A stretch of DNA of 14,467 bases from contig DBCV01000042.1 of the NCBI GenBank assembly GCA_002293245.1, forward strand, positions 7,819 through 22,285, written 5' to 3'. The position numbers and the translations under genes were made by a program. Under the pieces are notes generated by a model that ran no database searches, had not been told where the DNA came from, and saw only the letters and a program-made list of their open reading frames with translations. Each line of letters opens with the position of its first letter. Position 1 is the stretch's first letter. Origin of the DNA: Candidatus Saccharibacteria bacterium UBA949. GTDB lineage: Bacteria > Patescibacteriota > Saccharimonadia > Saccharimonadales > Saccharimonadaceae. Shown here one piece after another: positions 6,217-13,049 of this stretch.

Positions 6217-6247
6217 TTAGATAAAACAACCATGCTTGTGGTATAAT
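6217..6247 (+). promoter_or_regulatory. extended -10 promoter, first copy (P1)
   Basis: TATAAT at 6242-6247 is preceded directly by TGG, giving an extended -10 (TGnTATAAT). The block GCTTGTGGTATAAT (6234-6247) matches the second promoter at 12321-12334 at 13 of 14 positions. The -35 is weak (TTAGAT 6217-6222, 19-bp spacer), as is usual for extended -10 promoters. Transcription would start near 6254-6256. Confidence 0.72.
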
Positions 6248-6255
6248 AGCCGCAA

Positions 6256-6298
6256 GATCATTCGCGTCCATTTGGAGAAATCCAATGGGCGCTTTTTT
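6256..6298 (+). terminator. promoter-proximal leader hairpin with T6 tract (first copy)
   Basis: GATCATTCGCG (6256-6266) is identical in both copies and begins about at the expected start of transcription. The hairpin pairs 6264-6276 with 6281-6292: 12 base pairs, one G-U, one bulged T, GAAA loop. Six T residues follow (6293-6298). This is a standard intrinsic terminator placed only about 45 nt after its promoter, so most transcripts should stop there unless an antiterminator acts. A weaker stem, ATCTTCG (6300-6306) with CGGAGAT (6317-6323), follows. Confidence 0.7.
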
Positions 6299-6331
6299 GA
6301 TCTTCGAAAAAATAACCGGAGATATTTTGAA

Positions 6332-7009
6332 ATGATTAGGAATATCACAATAACAGAGTTTGAGTTGATGATTACTGGACGTGTGCTTTGCGATCGTCTC
6401 GTGGATCGACCGTCCGGCTCACTGCGGGACAGCTTTACGCTCGAAGAATTATTGACGCAGGGCGTTTTTGCTGCCAACGATATTCTGAAAGAAACTGGCG
6501 CGAACCAAGATGTTTGGATTCGACTCCGAGGTAAGCGAGCTTTTATGTTTCATGAACGGTCGAGGCGGATAGTTGCAGAGATGAGTGTCGTGTCTGATGT
6601 TGCTGGTCAAGATATGCTAAGACGACCACGCTATGTCTTGCTTGGCAAACGAGGACTTTTGAAAGCTCCGAGTATTGGGGATTTAATAGTGCGAGCAGAG
6701 AGTGCGCCCGCGCAAAACCATGGCTCTTTCGTGGGCGTTTCAATAAAGATAGGAAAGGAGCAAGATATGGGCGAAATTATTAAAGTGAAACGGAACAGTG
6801 AGGGCAGGTTAGTAGCAAATCTCTACGGTAAGGTTTTTGATCTGGCGGAGATCGCCGATACGGGCGAAAAACGAGAGTTTAGGGCGTTTGGCCGAGTGTA
6901 TCAATTTGAAGTTGTTGAGGATTTGCGCGGCGCAGGAAAGGCTGCCGATGTCGAGTTAGCGAGCGAGGACGAATTGCCTGTTGATGAGCTAGAAGAAGCG
7001 GAGGGTTAA
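6332..7009 (+). CDS. protein of unknown function at head of packaging operon
   Basis: A 225-residue reading if translated from ATG 6332, which has GGAG ten bases upstream. The frame stays open back to a TTG at 6236, but that stretch is the promoter and terminator and is not expected to be coding. The N-terminal part (MIRNITITEFELMITGR to about residue 145) is not recognised. The last 80 residues, starting at ATG 6767 behind a strong AAAGGAG, form a compact acidic unit (MGEIIKVKRNSEGRLVANLYGKVFDLAEI as its opening theme, ending in an E/D-rich tail) that may also be made as a separate protein. The tail ends one codon before the terminase gene. No known domain is recognised; position suggests a role in packaging. 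The long form is less certain than the short one. Confidence 0.55.
   Translation: MIRNITITEFELMITGRVLCDRLVDRPSGSLRDSFTLEELLTQGVFAANDILKETGANQDVWIRLRGKRAFMFHERSRRIVAEMSVVSDVAGQDMLRRPRYVLLGKRGLLKAPSIGDLIVRAESAPAQNHGSFVGVSIKIGKEQDMGEIIKVKRNSEGRLVANLYGKVFDLAEIADTGEKREFRAFGRVYQFEVVEDLRGAGKAADVELASEDELPVDELEEAEG
6705..6769 (+). promoter_or_regulatory. hairpin plus strong internal ribosome binding site
   Basis: CGCCCGCG (6705-6712) pairs with CGTGGGCG (6730-6737), 8 bp with one G-U, followed by TTT. Seventeen bases later comes AAAGGAG (6754-6760), then six bases and ATG 6767, in frame with the surrounding gene. This is the best Shine-Dalgarno/start pair in the 6332-7009 frame and supports an internal start giving an 80-residue product. 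Confidence 0.5.
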
Positions 7010-7011
7010 GT

Positions 7012-7560
7012 ATGGCGCAAGGCGTAGGCGGCGGGCGTCCGCTAAAGTTTAAGTCGGCGAAAGCTTTGCGGGCTGCGATCGACGAGTATTTTGCGTCTTG
7101 CTATGATTATAAACGCGATATGTTTGGCAATCGCCTTGTTGACAAGACAGCTGAGAAAAATGTCGATGGCAGTGAGCCCTATGTGATGGTAAAAGCTAAG
7201 GCGTTTACCGTAACCGGACTTGCCGTCCACTTGGGAACTACGCGCGAGACGTTGTTGGATTACGAGAAAGGCAAATACGACGAACGTGAGGAATTAACTC
7301 CCGAGCAGGTAAAAGCGAATAAGCAAATCAAGAAGTTTTCTGACACGATAAAACAGGCGAAACTAAGGTGTTACGAAGACACTGAGCAATACCTCTTCCG
7401 CTCCGGCACTGCGACTGGCGCAATCTTTTCGCTCAAGAATAATTATGGCTGGGTGGATAAGACGATCACCGAAACCGAAGACCCTGTTTACAACAACCCA
7501 TTTGCGGATTTGACTGAGGAAGAGTTGCGCAAGCTCGCTGCGGGAGGTCGAGATGATTGA
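7012..7560 (+). CDS. terS: terminase small subunit (DNA-binding packaging protein)
   Basis: Recognises the phage packaging site and hands DNA to the large subunit. The 182-residue protein opens with GGRPLKF (7-13) and an AAIDEYF helix, typical of gp3-like/P22-type small terminases. A helix-turn-helix-like segment, FTVTGLAVHLGTTRETLLDYE (65-85 region), follows. The family-typical block SDTIKQAKLRC (110-120) and GAIFSLKNNYGWVDK (136-150) complete it. The start ATG has GGAGGG upstream. It overlaps the large terminase gene by 8 bases, the usual coupled arrangement. The non-coding zone at 6052-6331, one gene upstream, is the obvious place to look for its cos or pac target. Confidence 0.9.
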   Translation: MAQGVGGGRPLKFKSAKALRAAIDEYFASCYDYKRDMFGNRLVDKTAEKNVDGSEPYVMVKAKAFTVTGLAVHLGTTRETLLDYEKGKYDEREELTPEQVKANKQIKKFSDTIKQAKLRCYEDTEQYLFRSGTATGAIFSLKNNYGWVDKTITETEDPVYNNPFADLTEEELRKLAAGGRDD

Positions 7561-8977
7561 TGTTAAGTTGGCTGCGCGTGGCGCAAAGGTTGAGCTGGCG
7601 CGTCGGCATTTTTATGATTATTGCAGGTTGATGTATCCGACGGGCTATACTGACGATCGAGTTTATTTGAGAAGGATTTGTGAAGAATTAGAGGCGTTCG
7701 AGAACCAGACAAAGCAGCACTATTTGGTCTTGAACGTGCCGCCACGGCACTTGAAGTCTTTTACGGCGCAGAACTTTACAGAGCATTTATTCGGCAAAGA
7801 TCCGACGAAGAAAATTGCAACTGCATCGTACAACGAGACTCTGGCCACTATTTTCGCAAAGAAAGTTCGGAACACGATACGCACGCCGAAGGGTGGTAAT
7901 GCGATTGTTTATAAAGATGTATTCCCGAACGTGAAGATAAAGTTTGGCGATGCGAGTGCTTCGCTCTGGGGGTTGGAGGGGAGTGGTGAAAATAATTATT
8001 TGGCCACAAGTCCAACTGGAACATTTACAGGACTTGGGGTGAACCGCTTAATTATTGACGACCCGCTCAAGAGCGCGGAGGAGGCTTACAACCAGCGGGT
8101 GCTTGATGACATATGGGACTGGTTCAATAATACTTGTCTGTCGCGTCTTGAAGGCGATGACTACAAAATATATATCATCATGACGCGCTGGGCAAAGGAT
8201 GATCTGGCGGGTCGAATTATCGATAGTTATGGCGATGATGTGCGGGTGATAGCATATAGGGCTGTTCAAGATGACGGAACGATGCTTTGTCCGAGCATTT
8301 TGAGCCGTCGTGCTTTCGATCGCAAGACTCAGGAGATGAATCCAGATATTGTCGAGGCGAACTATAACCAAATGCCGATCGATGTTAAGGGGCGTCTGTA
8401 TGAGCCGTTTATGGAGTGGGATGTGCTACCGGAGGGCGAAGTATATAACATTACGGACACTGCTGACAGAGGTAAGGACTACCTCGCGAGCGCAAACTAC
8501 ATACAACATGGTGAAGATGTTTATATAACTGATTTAGTTTACACGGATGAGTCGATGGAGAAAACGGAGCATGAAGTGGCCGAGATGCTGCATTCTGGTG
8601 ATGTTCGGACGGCTCGAATTGAGTCCAACAACGGCGGCCGCGGATTCGCCCGCAATGTTGAGCGTATTTTGAAGAATGAACTGCATAATTCTCGCGTTGT
8701 GATTGAGACGCCGGCGCAAACGAAGAATAAGGAGTCTCGCATTTTAGCATCATCGGGCTGGATTCAGCGACACTTATTTATGCCGCCAAATTGGCAGAAG
8801 AAATGGCCACAGGCGGCGAATGAGGTGCTGAGATACCAGCGCAAGGGCGTGAATGCCCACGATGATTTATGTGATGTGCTCGCCGCCATCTACGAAGCAG
8901 TAACCGGCGATAATCGCCGCATCCAATTTTTGGACGAGGGTGCAAACTCCACCAAAGATCCACGCATTAGGTTTTAG
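7553..8977 (+). CDS. terL: terminase large subunit (ATPase and nuclease)
   Basis: Motor that pumps DNA into the prohead and cuts it. The 474 residues carry an N-terminal ATPase with a Walker A variant VPPRHLKS (62-69; Leu in the place usually held by Gly), Walker B LIIDD (166-170) and a coupling motif IMTRW (209-213). The C-terminal RNase H-like nuclease shows the expected acidic residues: Asp302/Asp305 in TDTADRG, Glu357 in RIESNNGGRG, and Asp437-Asp438 in NAHDDLCD. GYT near 31 and LATSPTGTFTG (150-160) are also typical. Length suits the family. The start is in an 8-base overlap with the small subunit, behind GGGAGG. The Firmicutes-phage type of sequence is the main basis for the host suggestion. 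Complete and apparently functional. Confidence 0.95.
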   Translation: MIDVKLAARGAKVELARRHFYDYCRLMYPTGYTDDRVYLRRICEELEAFENQTKQHYLVLNVPPRHLKSFTAQNFTEHLFGKDPTKKIATASYNETLATIFAKKVRNTIRTPKGGNAIVYKDVFPNVKIKFGDASASLWGLEGSGENNYLATSPTGTFTGLGVNRLIIDDPLKSAEEAYNQRVLDDIWDWFNNTCLSRLEGDDYKIYIIMTRWAKDDLAGRIIDSYGDDVRVIAYRAVQDDGTMLCPSILSRRAFDRKTQEMNPDIVEANYNQMPIDVKGRLYEPFMEWDVLPEGEVYNITDTADRGKDYLASANYIQHGEDVYITDLVYTDESMEKTEHEVAEMLHSGDVRTARIESNNGGRGFARNVERILKNELHNSRVVIETPAQTKNKESRILASSGWIQRHLFMPPNWQKKWPQAANEVLRYQRKGVNAHDDLCDVLAAIYEAVTGDNRRIQFLDEGANSTKDPRIRF

Positions 8978-8988
8978 AAAGGAACGCT

Positions 8989-10359
8989 ATGGCAAATAAA
9001 ATCTACAAATACACACTACCTAGAGGCGCAGAGTTGACAGCCGTCTTGGTTAAGCAGTTTATCGATCGTCATCAGAGTGAAGATGTACCTCGACTTACTC
9101 AGCTTGAATCATACTTCGACGACGAGCCAGATCGCGTGAATACGCCGCCAAATGATATTAAAGCGAATCACAACTTTGCGAAGTACATCACGCACATCAA
9201 CAACGGCTACATGCTAAGCAACCCAGTATCGTACAATTTTGCAAAAGGGGTAAAAAAGACCGATGCACTAATCGAAGCATATAAAGCCCAGTCGATCGAT
9301 GATCACGATGCTGAACTTGCAGAAAGCCTCAGCGTTTTCGGGCGTGCCTATGAGCGCATTTACGTTGACGAGGATTCAAATATCGAATCAACAGAGCTCG
9401 ATCCAAAGAATACTTTCGTCATCTACGACAATTCTGTAAAGCACCGCAAGCTCTACGCCGTCAACTACGAGCCGGTTTATGATGATAAGGGTAGGGCTGT
9501 CAAAGATCAATATGGCCTAACCATCATTGACCCGAGGACGATCCGGAGATACAAATACGCAGGTGGCAACCTCGTTCCGTCAGAGGCGGACGAACCCCAC
9601 TTCTTCGCAGAGGTTCCAGTTATCGAGTTCCCGAACAACAAGCGGTTAAAAGGCGACTACGAATCGGTGCTCACCCTTATCGACGACTACGACATTCTCC
9701 AATCTGACCGTATTACCGACCGCGAAGAATTAGTCGATGCCATTCTTGCTTTCTATGGCGTAAAAATGACAACCGAAGACAAGGAAGACATCAAAAAGAA
9801 GCGGACGGTCGGTTTGCCTGCCGACGCCAAGGGGGAGTATATCGTCAAAGATGTCGACGAGGCCGGCGCGGACATTCTACGCCAGACCCTAGCTGCCGAC
9901 ATTCACAAGTTTTCAATGACACCCGACCTAAGTGATAAAGAGTTCGCTGGCAACAGCTCTGGTGTAGCAATTCTCTACAAGCTGGTTGCTTTCTTCTGGA
10001 ATGTGGGCATCAAATCACGTTACTTCGAGGCTGGACTGAGAGAACGAGCGGTGTTGTACTCTCGCTTCCTCAAAACGAAGTCGAAGATGGAAGAGCTTAA
10101 GAGTTCAGATGTCGATGTGGTATTCAATAGCATACTCCCGAAGAACGACTTGGAGACTAGTCAAATGATCAATAATCTCGTTGATATTGTGAGTAAAAAG
10201 ACCCTCGTTCGCCAGCTTTCGTTCGTGCCAGACGCCGAAGAGGAAATTAAGAATGTCGAGGCTGAGGCCGGCGCGAGAATCGATGATAGCGAGTTCGGCA
10301 AAAATGAACCGGACGATCAGAACAAGATTCACGCCGACGATAATCCACTCGAAGTGTAG
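8989..10359 (+). CDS. portal protein (SPP1 gp6-like)
   Basis: Forms the dodecameric ring at the capsid vertex through which DNA passes and to which the connector binds. The 456-residue length, and features such as NHNFAKYITHINNGYMLSNPVSY (about 60-82), ELAESLSVFGRAYERIYVDE (109-128), FPNNKRLKGDYESVLTLIDDYDILQSD (about 215-241), and the C-terminal LPKNDLETSQMINNL with an acidic tail, match SPP1 gp6/PF05133 portals. It sits between terminase and MuF gene, as expected. AAAGGA lies upstream of the ATG. Base use changes here: codons ending in C (GAC, CTC, ATC) become frequent compared with the G-rich genes before it, suggesting this block was joined by recombination. Confidence 0.92.
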   Translation: MANKIYKYTLPRGAELTAVLVKQFIDRHQSEDVPRLTQLESYFDDEPDRVNTPPNDIKANHNFAKYITHINNGYMLSNPVSYNFAKGVKKTDALIEAYKAQSIDDHDAELAESLSVFGRAYERIYVDEDSNIESTELDPKNTFVIYDNSVKHRKLYAVNYEPVYDDKGRAVKDQYGLTIIDPRTIRRYKYAGGNLVPSEADEPHFFAEVPVIEFPNNKRLKGDYESVLTLIDDYDILQSDRITDREELVDAILAFYGVKMTTEDKEDIKKKRTVGLPADAKGEYIVKDVDEAGADILRQTLAADIHKFSMTPDLSDKEFAGNSSGVAILYKLVAFFWNVGIKSRYFEAGLRERAVLYSRFLKTKSKMEELKSSDVDVVFNSILPKNDLETSQMINNLVDIVSKKTLVRQLSFVPDAEEEIKNVEAEAGARIDDSEFGKNEPDDQNKIHADDNPLEV

Positions 10360-10368
10360 GAGACGTAG

Positions 10369-12120
10369 ATGGCGTTGAGACGACGGACAAGCGTATATTG
10401 GGAGAAGCGGTCGATCGAGCGGTTGACCGCCGCCGAGCGCGCCTCGAACCCATATATCAAGCAGGTGTTTGGGGTATATGATGAGGCGCGACGCAAAACC
10501 GTCCGCGACATCAAGGCGCTCTATACGAATTACTACAAAGGCGACGCCGGCTTCGATATGCAAGCACTTCGCTCTATCGCTCCAAGTGGTGATGTGTGGC
10601 GTTTTCATGAAGAGATGAAAAAGCTCGGCCTTTCAACTTATCTACCCGAAGCCTACGCCGGCCGGATGACGCGGCTCGAACTGCTCAACGCTCAGATGTG
10701 GGGCGAAATGAAAAAGGTGGGGCTGAAACAGAACCTTATTCAAGCCAAATCTCACGCCGCCACCATCAACGACGCCTTCAATAAGACCGTGTTTGACACC
10801 GCCAAAGGGCTCGGCGCTACACCGTCCTTTTCCAAGCTCAATACGAAGACCGTCAACGGCATCCTCGGCTCACGCTTCCAAGGCAAAAACTACTCTGACC
10901 GGATTTGGGCGAATACCGAGGTGCTTGCTGGCCAGCTCAAAGGCAAACTCGGCGTCGCCATCGCGTCCGGCCAACCGCCCGCCAAAACCATCCGCGAGAT
11001 TCAACAGCGCTTCGGCGTTGGCAAATACTACGCCGAGCGTCTAGTGAGGACTGAGACCAACTACTTCGAGAATAAAGCCGAAATCGAATCCTACGAGTCG
11101 ATGGGGATCAAGCAATTTGTATTTGTCGCCACACTCGACGGCCGCACGAGCGAAATCTGCCAAGAACATGACGGCAAAATCTACAAAGTCAGCGAAGCCA
11201 AAGCCGGTGGCAACTATCCGCCACTCCACCCTAATTGTCGCTCAACCGTCCGTCCATATATCAGCAAGGACTACGAGCCGGAAGCCCGCATCGCACGTGA
11301 CCCACGCACTGGCCAAAACCAATATGTCTACAACCAAACATACCAACAATGGGCAAAAGCGAATGGGGTTGTCGGTGTTGCGCCGTCTCTCGCGCCATCA
11401 TTCGTGCCCGATGGTAGCAACCCCATTCAATACAAACTTGGTGATCAACATTATCAGAGGATGGGCGATATTCTCGCCGATGCGCCGCAGGCCGAGCGTG
11501 ATCTCTATTATGGTTTCGAGAACGAGCTGCGCATCGCCAATCCGCTTTATGGTGGGCACGCCAAGTTTGTGCCAAACCAAGGCGTGAAGTTTGACATACT
11601 GGCGGACTCAAAGGGTTCGAGATATTCATCGCCATACCAAACTGTCTTCCATGAACTCGGACACGGTATCGACTTTGTTGCCGGTGGCAATAAAGCCCCA
11701 TTTTCACATACCTACAAGAATGGGTTATTTGGTCGCACGCTCAAAGAAGAAGCGAGAAGGATTGTCGATGCCGTCCAGAATAGGGCGCAACCGAAGTCTG
11801 TGGATAGCTTCATCAATCCGGCAACGCGCACCCAAGCCTACGATAAGCTATCGAAGAGCCTTAGACGGGTTAAGGCGAAAGACCAAACGTTTATCTCGGA
11901 TATTTTCAGTGGAGCTACCACAAATCGCGTAAAAGGCATCTCGGGGCATCCGACAAGCTACTGGGGCAAGCCTGCGAACCTGCCCGCCGAAGCCTTTACT
12001 CAAATGTTTAGCGCCAGCGTGGTTAATTCCAATGGTTTGAAGTTGATAAAGCAGTATTTCCCTAAATCCCACAAGGTTTATAGAGAGATGATAAAAGAAA
12101 TGTTAAGTGGTAAAATATAG
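10369..12120 (+). CDS. MuF-type minor head protein fused to an HExxH metallopeptidase-like domain
   Basis: A 583-residue protein in the portal-adjacent slot of minor head proteins (SPP1 gp7/Mu gpF type), which enter the capsid and may be injected with DNA. The N-terminal helical region (1-220) leads into the MuF core: LVRTETNYFENKAEIESY (225-242), KQFVFVATLDGRTSEICQEHDGK (248-270), and YPPLHPNCRSTVRPY (283-297). After a linker, a second domain from about 345 carries TVFHELGHGIDF, with the zinc-binding HELGH at 428-432 and a likely third ligand, Glu541, in LPAEAFTQMFSA. DIFSG (511-515) and the ending KLIKQYFPKSHKVYREMIKEML resemble metallopeptidase domains seen in MuF polymorphic toxins and polyvalent phage proteins. 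Role could be toxin, or host or prohead protein cleavage. The MuF call is strong; toxin function is inference. Confidence 0.88.
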   Translation: MALRRRTSVYWEKRSIERLTAAERASNPYIKQVFGVYDEARRKTVRDIKALYTNYYKGDAGFDMQALRSIAPSGDVWRFHEEMKKLGLSTYLPEAYAGRMTRLELLNAQMWGEMKKVGLKQNLIQAKSHAATINDAFNKTVFDTAKGLGATPSFSKLNTKTVNGILGSRFQGKNYSDRIWANTEVLAGQLKGKLGVAIASGQPPAKTIREIQQRFGVGKYYAERLVRTETNYFENKAEIESYESMGIKQFVFVATLDGRTSEICQEHDGKIYKVSEAKAGGNYPPLHPNCRSTVRPYISKDYEPEARIARDPRTGQNQYVYNQTYQQWAKANGVVGVAPSLAPSFVPDGSNPIQYKLGDQHYQRMGDILADAPQAERDLYYGFENELRIANPLYGGHAKFVPNQGVKFDILADSKGSRYSSPYQTVFHELGHGIDFVAGGNKAPFSHTYKNGLFGRTLKEEARRIVDAVQNRAQPKSVDSFINPATRTQAYDKLSKSLRRVKAKDQTFISDIFSGATTNRVKGISGHPTSYWGKPANLPAEAFTQMFSASVVNSNGLKLIKQYFPKSHKVYREMIKEMLSGKI

Positions 12121-12122
12121 TT

Positions 12123-12302
12123 ATGGACGAGAAGGTATTAAAAGCCATTGAAGCATACATTGACAAGTTCGGAGAGCCTCTACCCGTAGACTTCCCGACA
12201 CGGCTCGATGATGCCAACAATGATAATGAATGGGTGCGGGTAATCCAAAAAGCCATCGACGACAACAAGCCATTCGAGCCGGAAGGTGTCTTTGACGAAT
12301 AA
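12123..12302 (+). CDS. 59-residue acidic protein, candidate immunity partner
   Basis: A complete short frame, MDEKVLKAIEAYIDKFGEPL to VFDE, starting 2 bases after the MuF gene stop and ending just before the second promoter element. It has 16 Asp/Glu against 7 Lys/Arg, a helical start, a PVDFPTRLDD turn and a second helix (NEWVRVIQKAIDDNK). The ribosome binding site is weak, so translation is likely coupled to the MuF gene, and codon use is C-rich like that gene. Small acidic genes immediately after polymorphic toxin genes often encode immunity proteins, which is the basis for the suggestion; a plain head-assembly role is possible. Confidence 0.62.
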   Translation: MDEKVLKAIEAYIDKFGEPLPVDFPTRLDDANNDNEWVRVIQKAIDDNKPFEPEGVFDE

Positions 12303-12304
12303 TG

Positions 12305-12334
12305 TTTCCATTTTTTCCAAGCTTGTGATATAAT
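12305..12334 (+). promoter_or_regulatory. extended -10 promoter, second copy (P2)
   Basis: TATAAT at 12329-12334 preceded by TGA, within GCTTGTGATATAAT (12321-12334), which differs at a single base from the first copy at 6234-6247. A weak -35 (TTTCCA 12305-12310, 18-bp spacer) is possible. Transcription should start near 12341-12342, directly ahead of the scaffold and capsid genes, the most heavily expressed late genes. Confidence 0.74.
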
Positions 12335-12341
12335 TGATTTA

Positions 12342-12385
12342 GATCATTCGCGACTCGTTGGAGTTTAATCCACGGGTCGTTTTTT
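12342..12385 (+). terminator. promoter-proximal leader hairpin with T6 tract (second copy)
   Basis: GATCATTCGCG (12342-12352) is identical to the first copy. The stem pairs 12351-12362 with 12369-12379 (11 pairs, one bulged T, loop GTTTAA), followed by T6 at 12380-12385. The stem sequence differs from the first copy but still pairs, so the structure has been kept by compensatory change. It lies about 40 nt after its promoter. GTCGTT (12376-12381) can also pair with AACGAC (12386-12391), an alternative that would break the terminator. Confidence 0.72.
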
Positions 12386-12393
12386 AACGACTT

Positions 12394-12436
12394 GCGGCCT
12401 GACTTTATCGGGCCGCGTTTTGGTTTAAAAAACCAA
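12394..12436 (+). terminator. two further hairpins before the scaffold gene
   Basis: GCGGCCTGA (12394-12402) and TCGGGCCGC (12408-12416) form a 9-bp stem (one G-U, loop CTTTA) followed by GTTTTGGTTT, a weak terminator. TTGGTTT (12420-12426) then pairs with AAACCAA (12430-12436). Together with the preceding hairpin they make three consecutive stems between P2 and the scaffold start, suggesting termination control or mRNA protection. Confidence 0.55.
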
Positions 12437-12469
12437 GCCTATCGATGGCGTTAAACGAAAGGAAATCCT

Positions 12470-13036
12470 ATGGGAGATTTAGCTCCAAAGGACAAAAACC
12501 AAGACCCTACTGGCAGCACACCGCCCGCTGACCCAGAGAATGGGGGAGAAAATGAAGGCGGAAACTCAAAAACTTTTTCTCAAGAAGAGGTCAACGAGAT
12601 TGTTTCGAAGCGGATCAACGAGGTTAAATCGAAGTCCGAGGAAACGATTGCGCAGAAAATCCAAGAGGCATTAGTCGAACAGGAAAGAAAGCAAAAATTG
12701 TCCGATGAGGAGAGGTTGAACGAGGAGCGTAAAGCTCGTAATGACGAGCTTGCGCAGAAGGAGCGCGACATTGCACTCCGTGAGAACCGTGCAGATGCAC
12801 GCGAACTTTTACAGCAGAAAGGTATTAGCGCTGAACTTGTCGACTTTCTTGTCGATGCTGACGCGAAAAAGACGACCGAGAATATCGAGGCGTTTGCGAA
12901 GGTGTTTGATAAGGCGGTCGAGGCGTCGGTGGAGAAGAAGGTTGCTGGCAATACGCCAAAAGACACAAATCCCGCTGGCAAGCCTTCCGATGGTGGCAAG
13001 AGAAGCACTGCCGATTTGCTCTACAAAAAGAAGTAA
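12470..13036 (+). CDS. capsid scaffolding protein (DUF4355/gp20-like)
   Basis: Internal scaffold that guides capsid assembly and is later lost. The 188-residue protein has a disordered Pro/Gly/Asn-rich start (1-35), a long charged coiled coil from about 37 to 115 (SQEEVNEIVSKRINEVKSKS, then repeated Glu/Lys/Arg heptads), and a short helical C-terminal unit GISAELVDFLVDADAKKTTE (118-137) typical of Firmicutes phage scaffolds, ending ADLLYKKK. It sits directly before the major capsid gene, the usual place. AAAGGAAA lies upstream of the ATG. It is the first gene transcribed from P2, so it would respond to whatever overrides the leader terminators. Confidence 0.88.
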   Translation: MGDLAPKDKNQDPTGSTPPADPENGGENEGGNSKTFSQEEVNEIVSKRINEVKSKSEETIAQKIQEALVEQERKQKLSDEERLNEERKARNDELAQKERDIALRENRADARELLQQKGISAELVDFLVDADAKKTTENIEAFAKVFDKAVEASVEKKVAGNTPKDTNPAGKPSDGGKRSTADLLYKKK

Positions 13037-13049
13037 TTAAGGAGATAAA

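Noticed and set aside
6236-6331. Upstream extension of the 6332-7009 frame to a TTG start
   Set aside because: The stretch is occupied by the conserved -10 promoter and terminator hairpin, and TTG lies upstream of the predicted transcription start, so the transcript would not contain it.
11117-11587. 156-codon frame inside the MuF gene
   Set aside because: The MuF frame covers it with clear motifs (ATLDGRTSEIC, HPNCRS); the alternative frame has shadow-like Ser/Thr/Arg composition.
12580-13008. Long antisense frame opposite the scaffold gene
   Set aside because: It is Ser/Phe-rich, as expected for the reverse of a Glu/Lys-rich coiled coil, and has no gene context on that strand.
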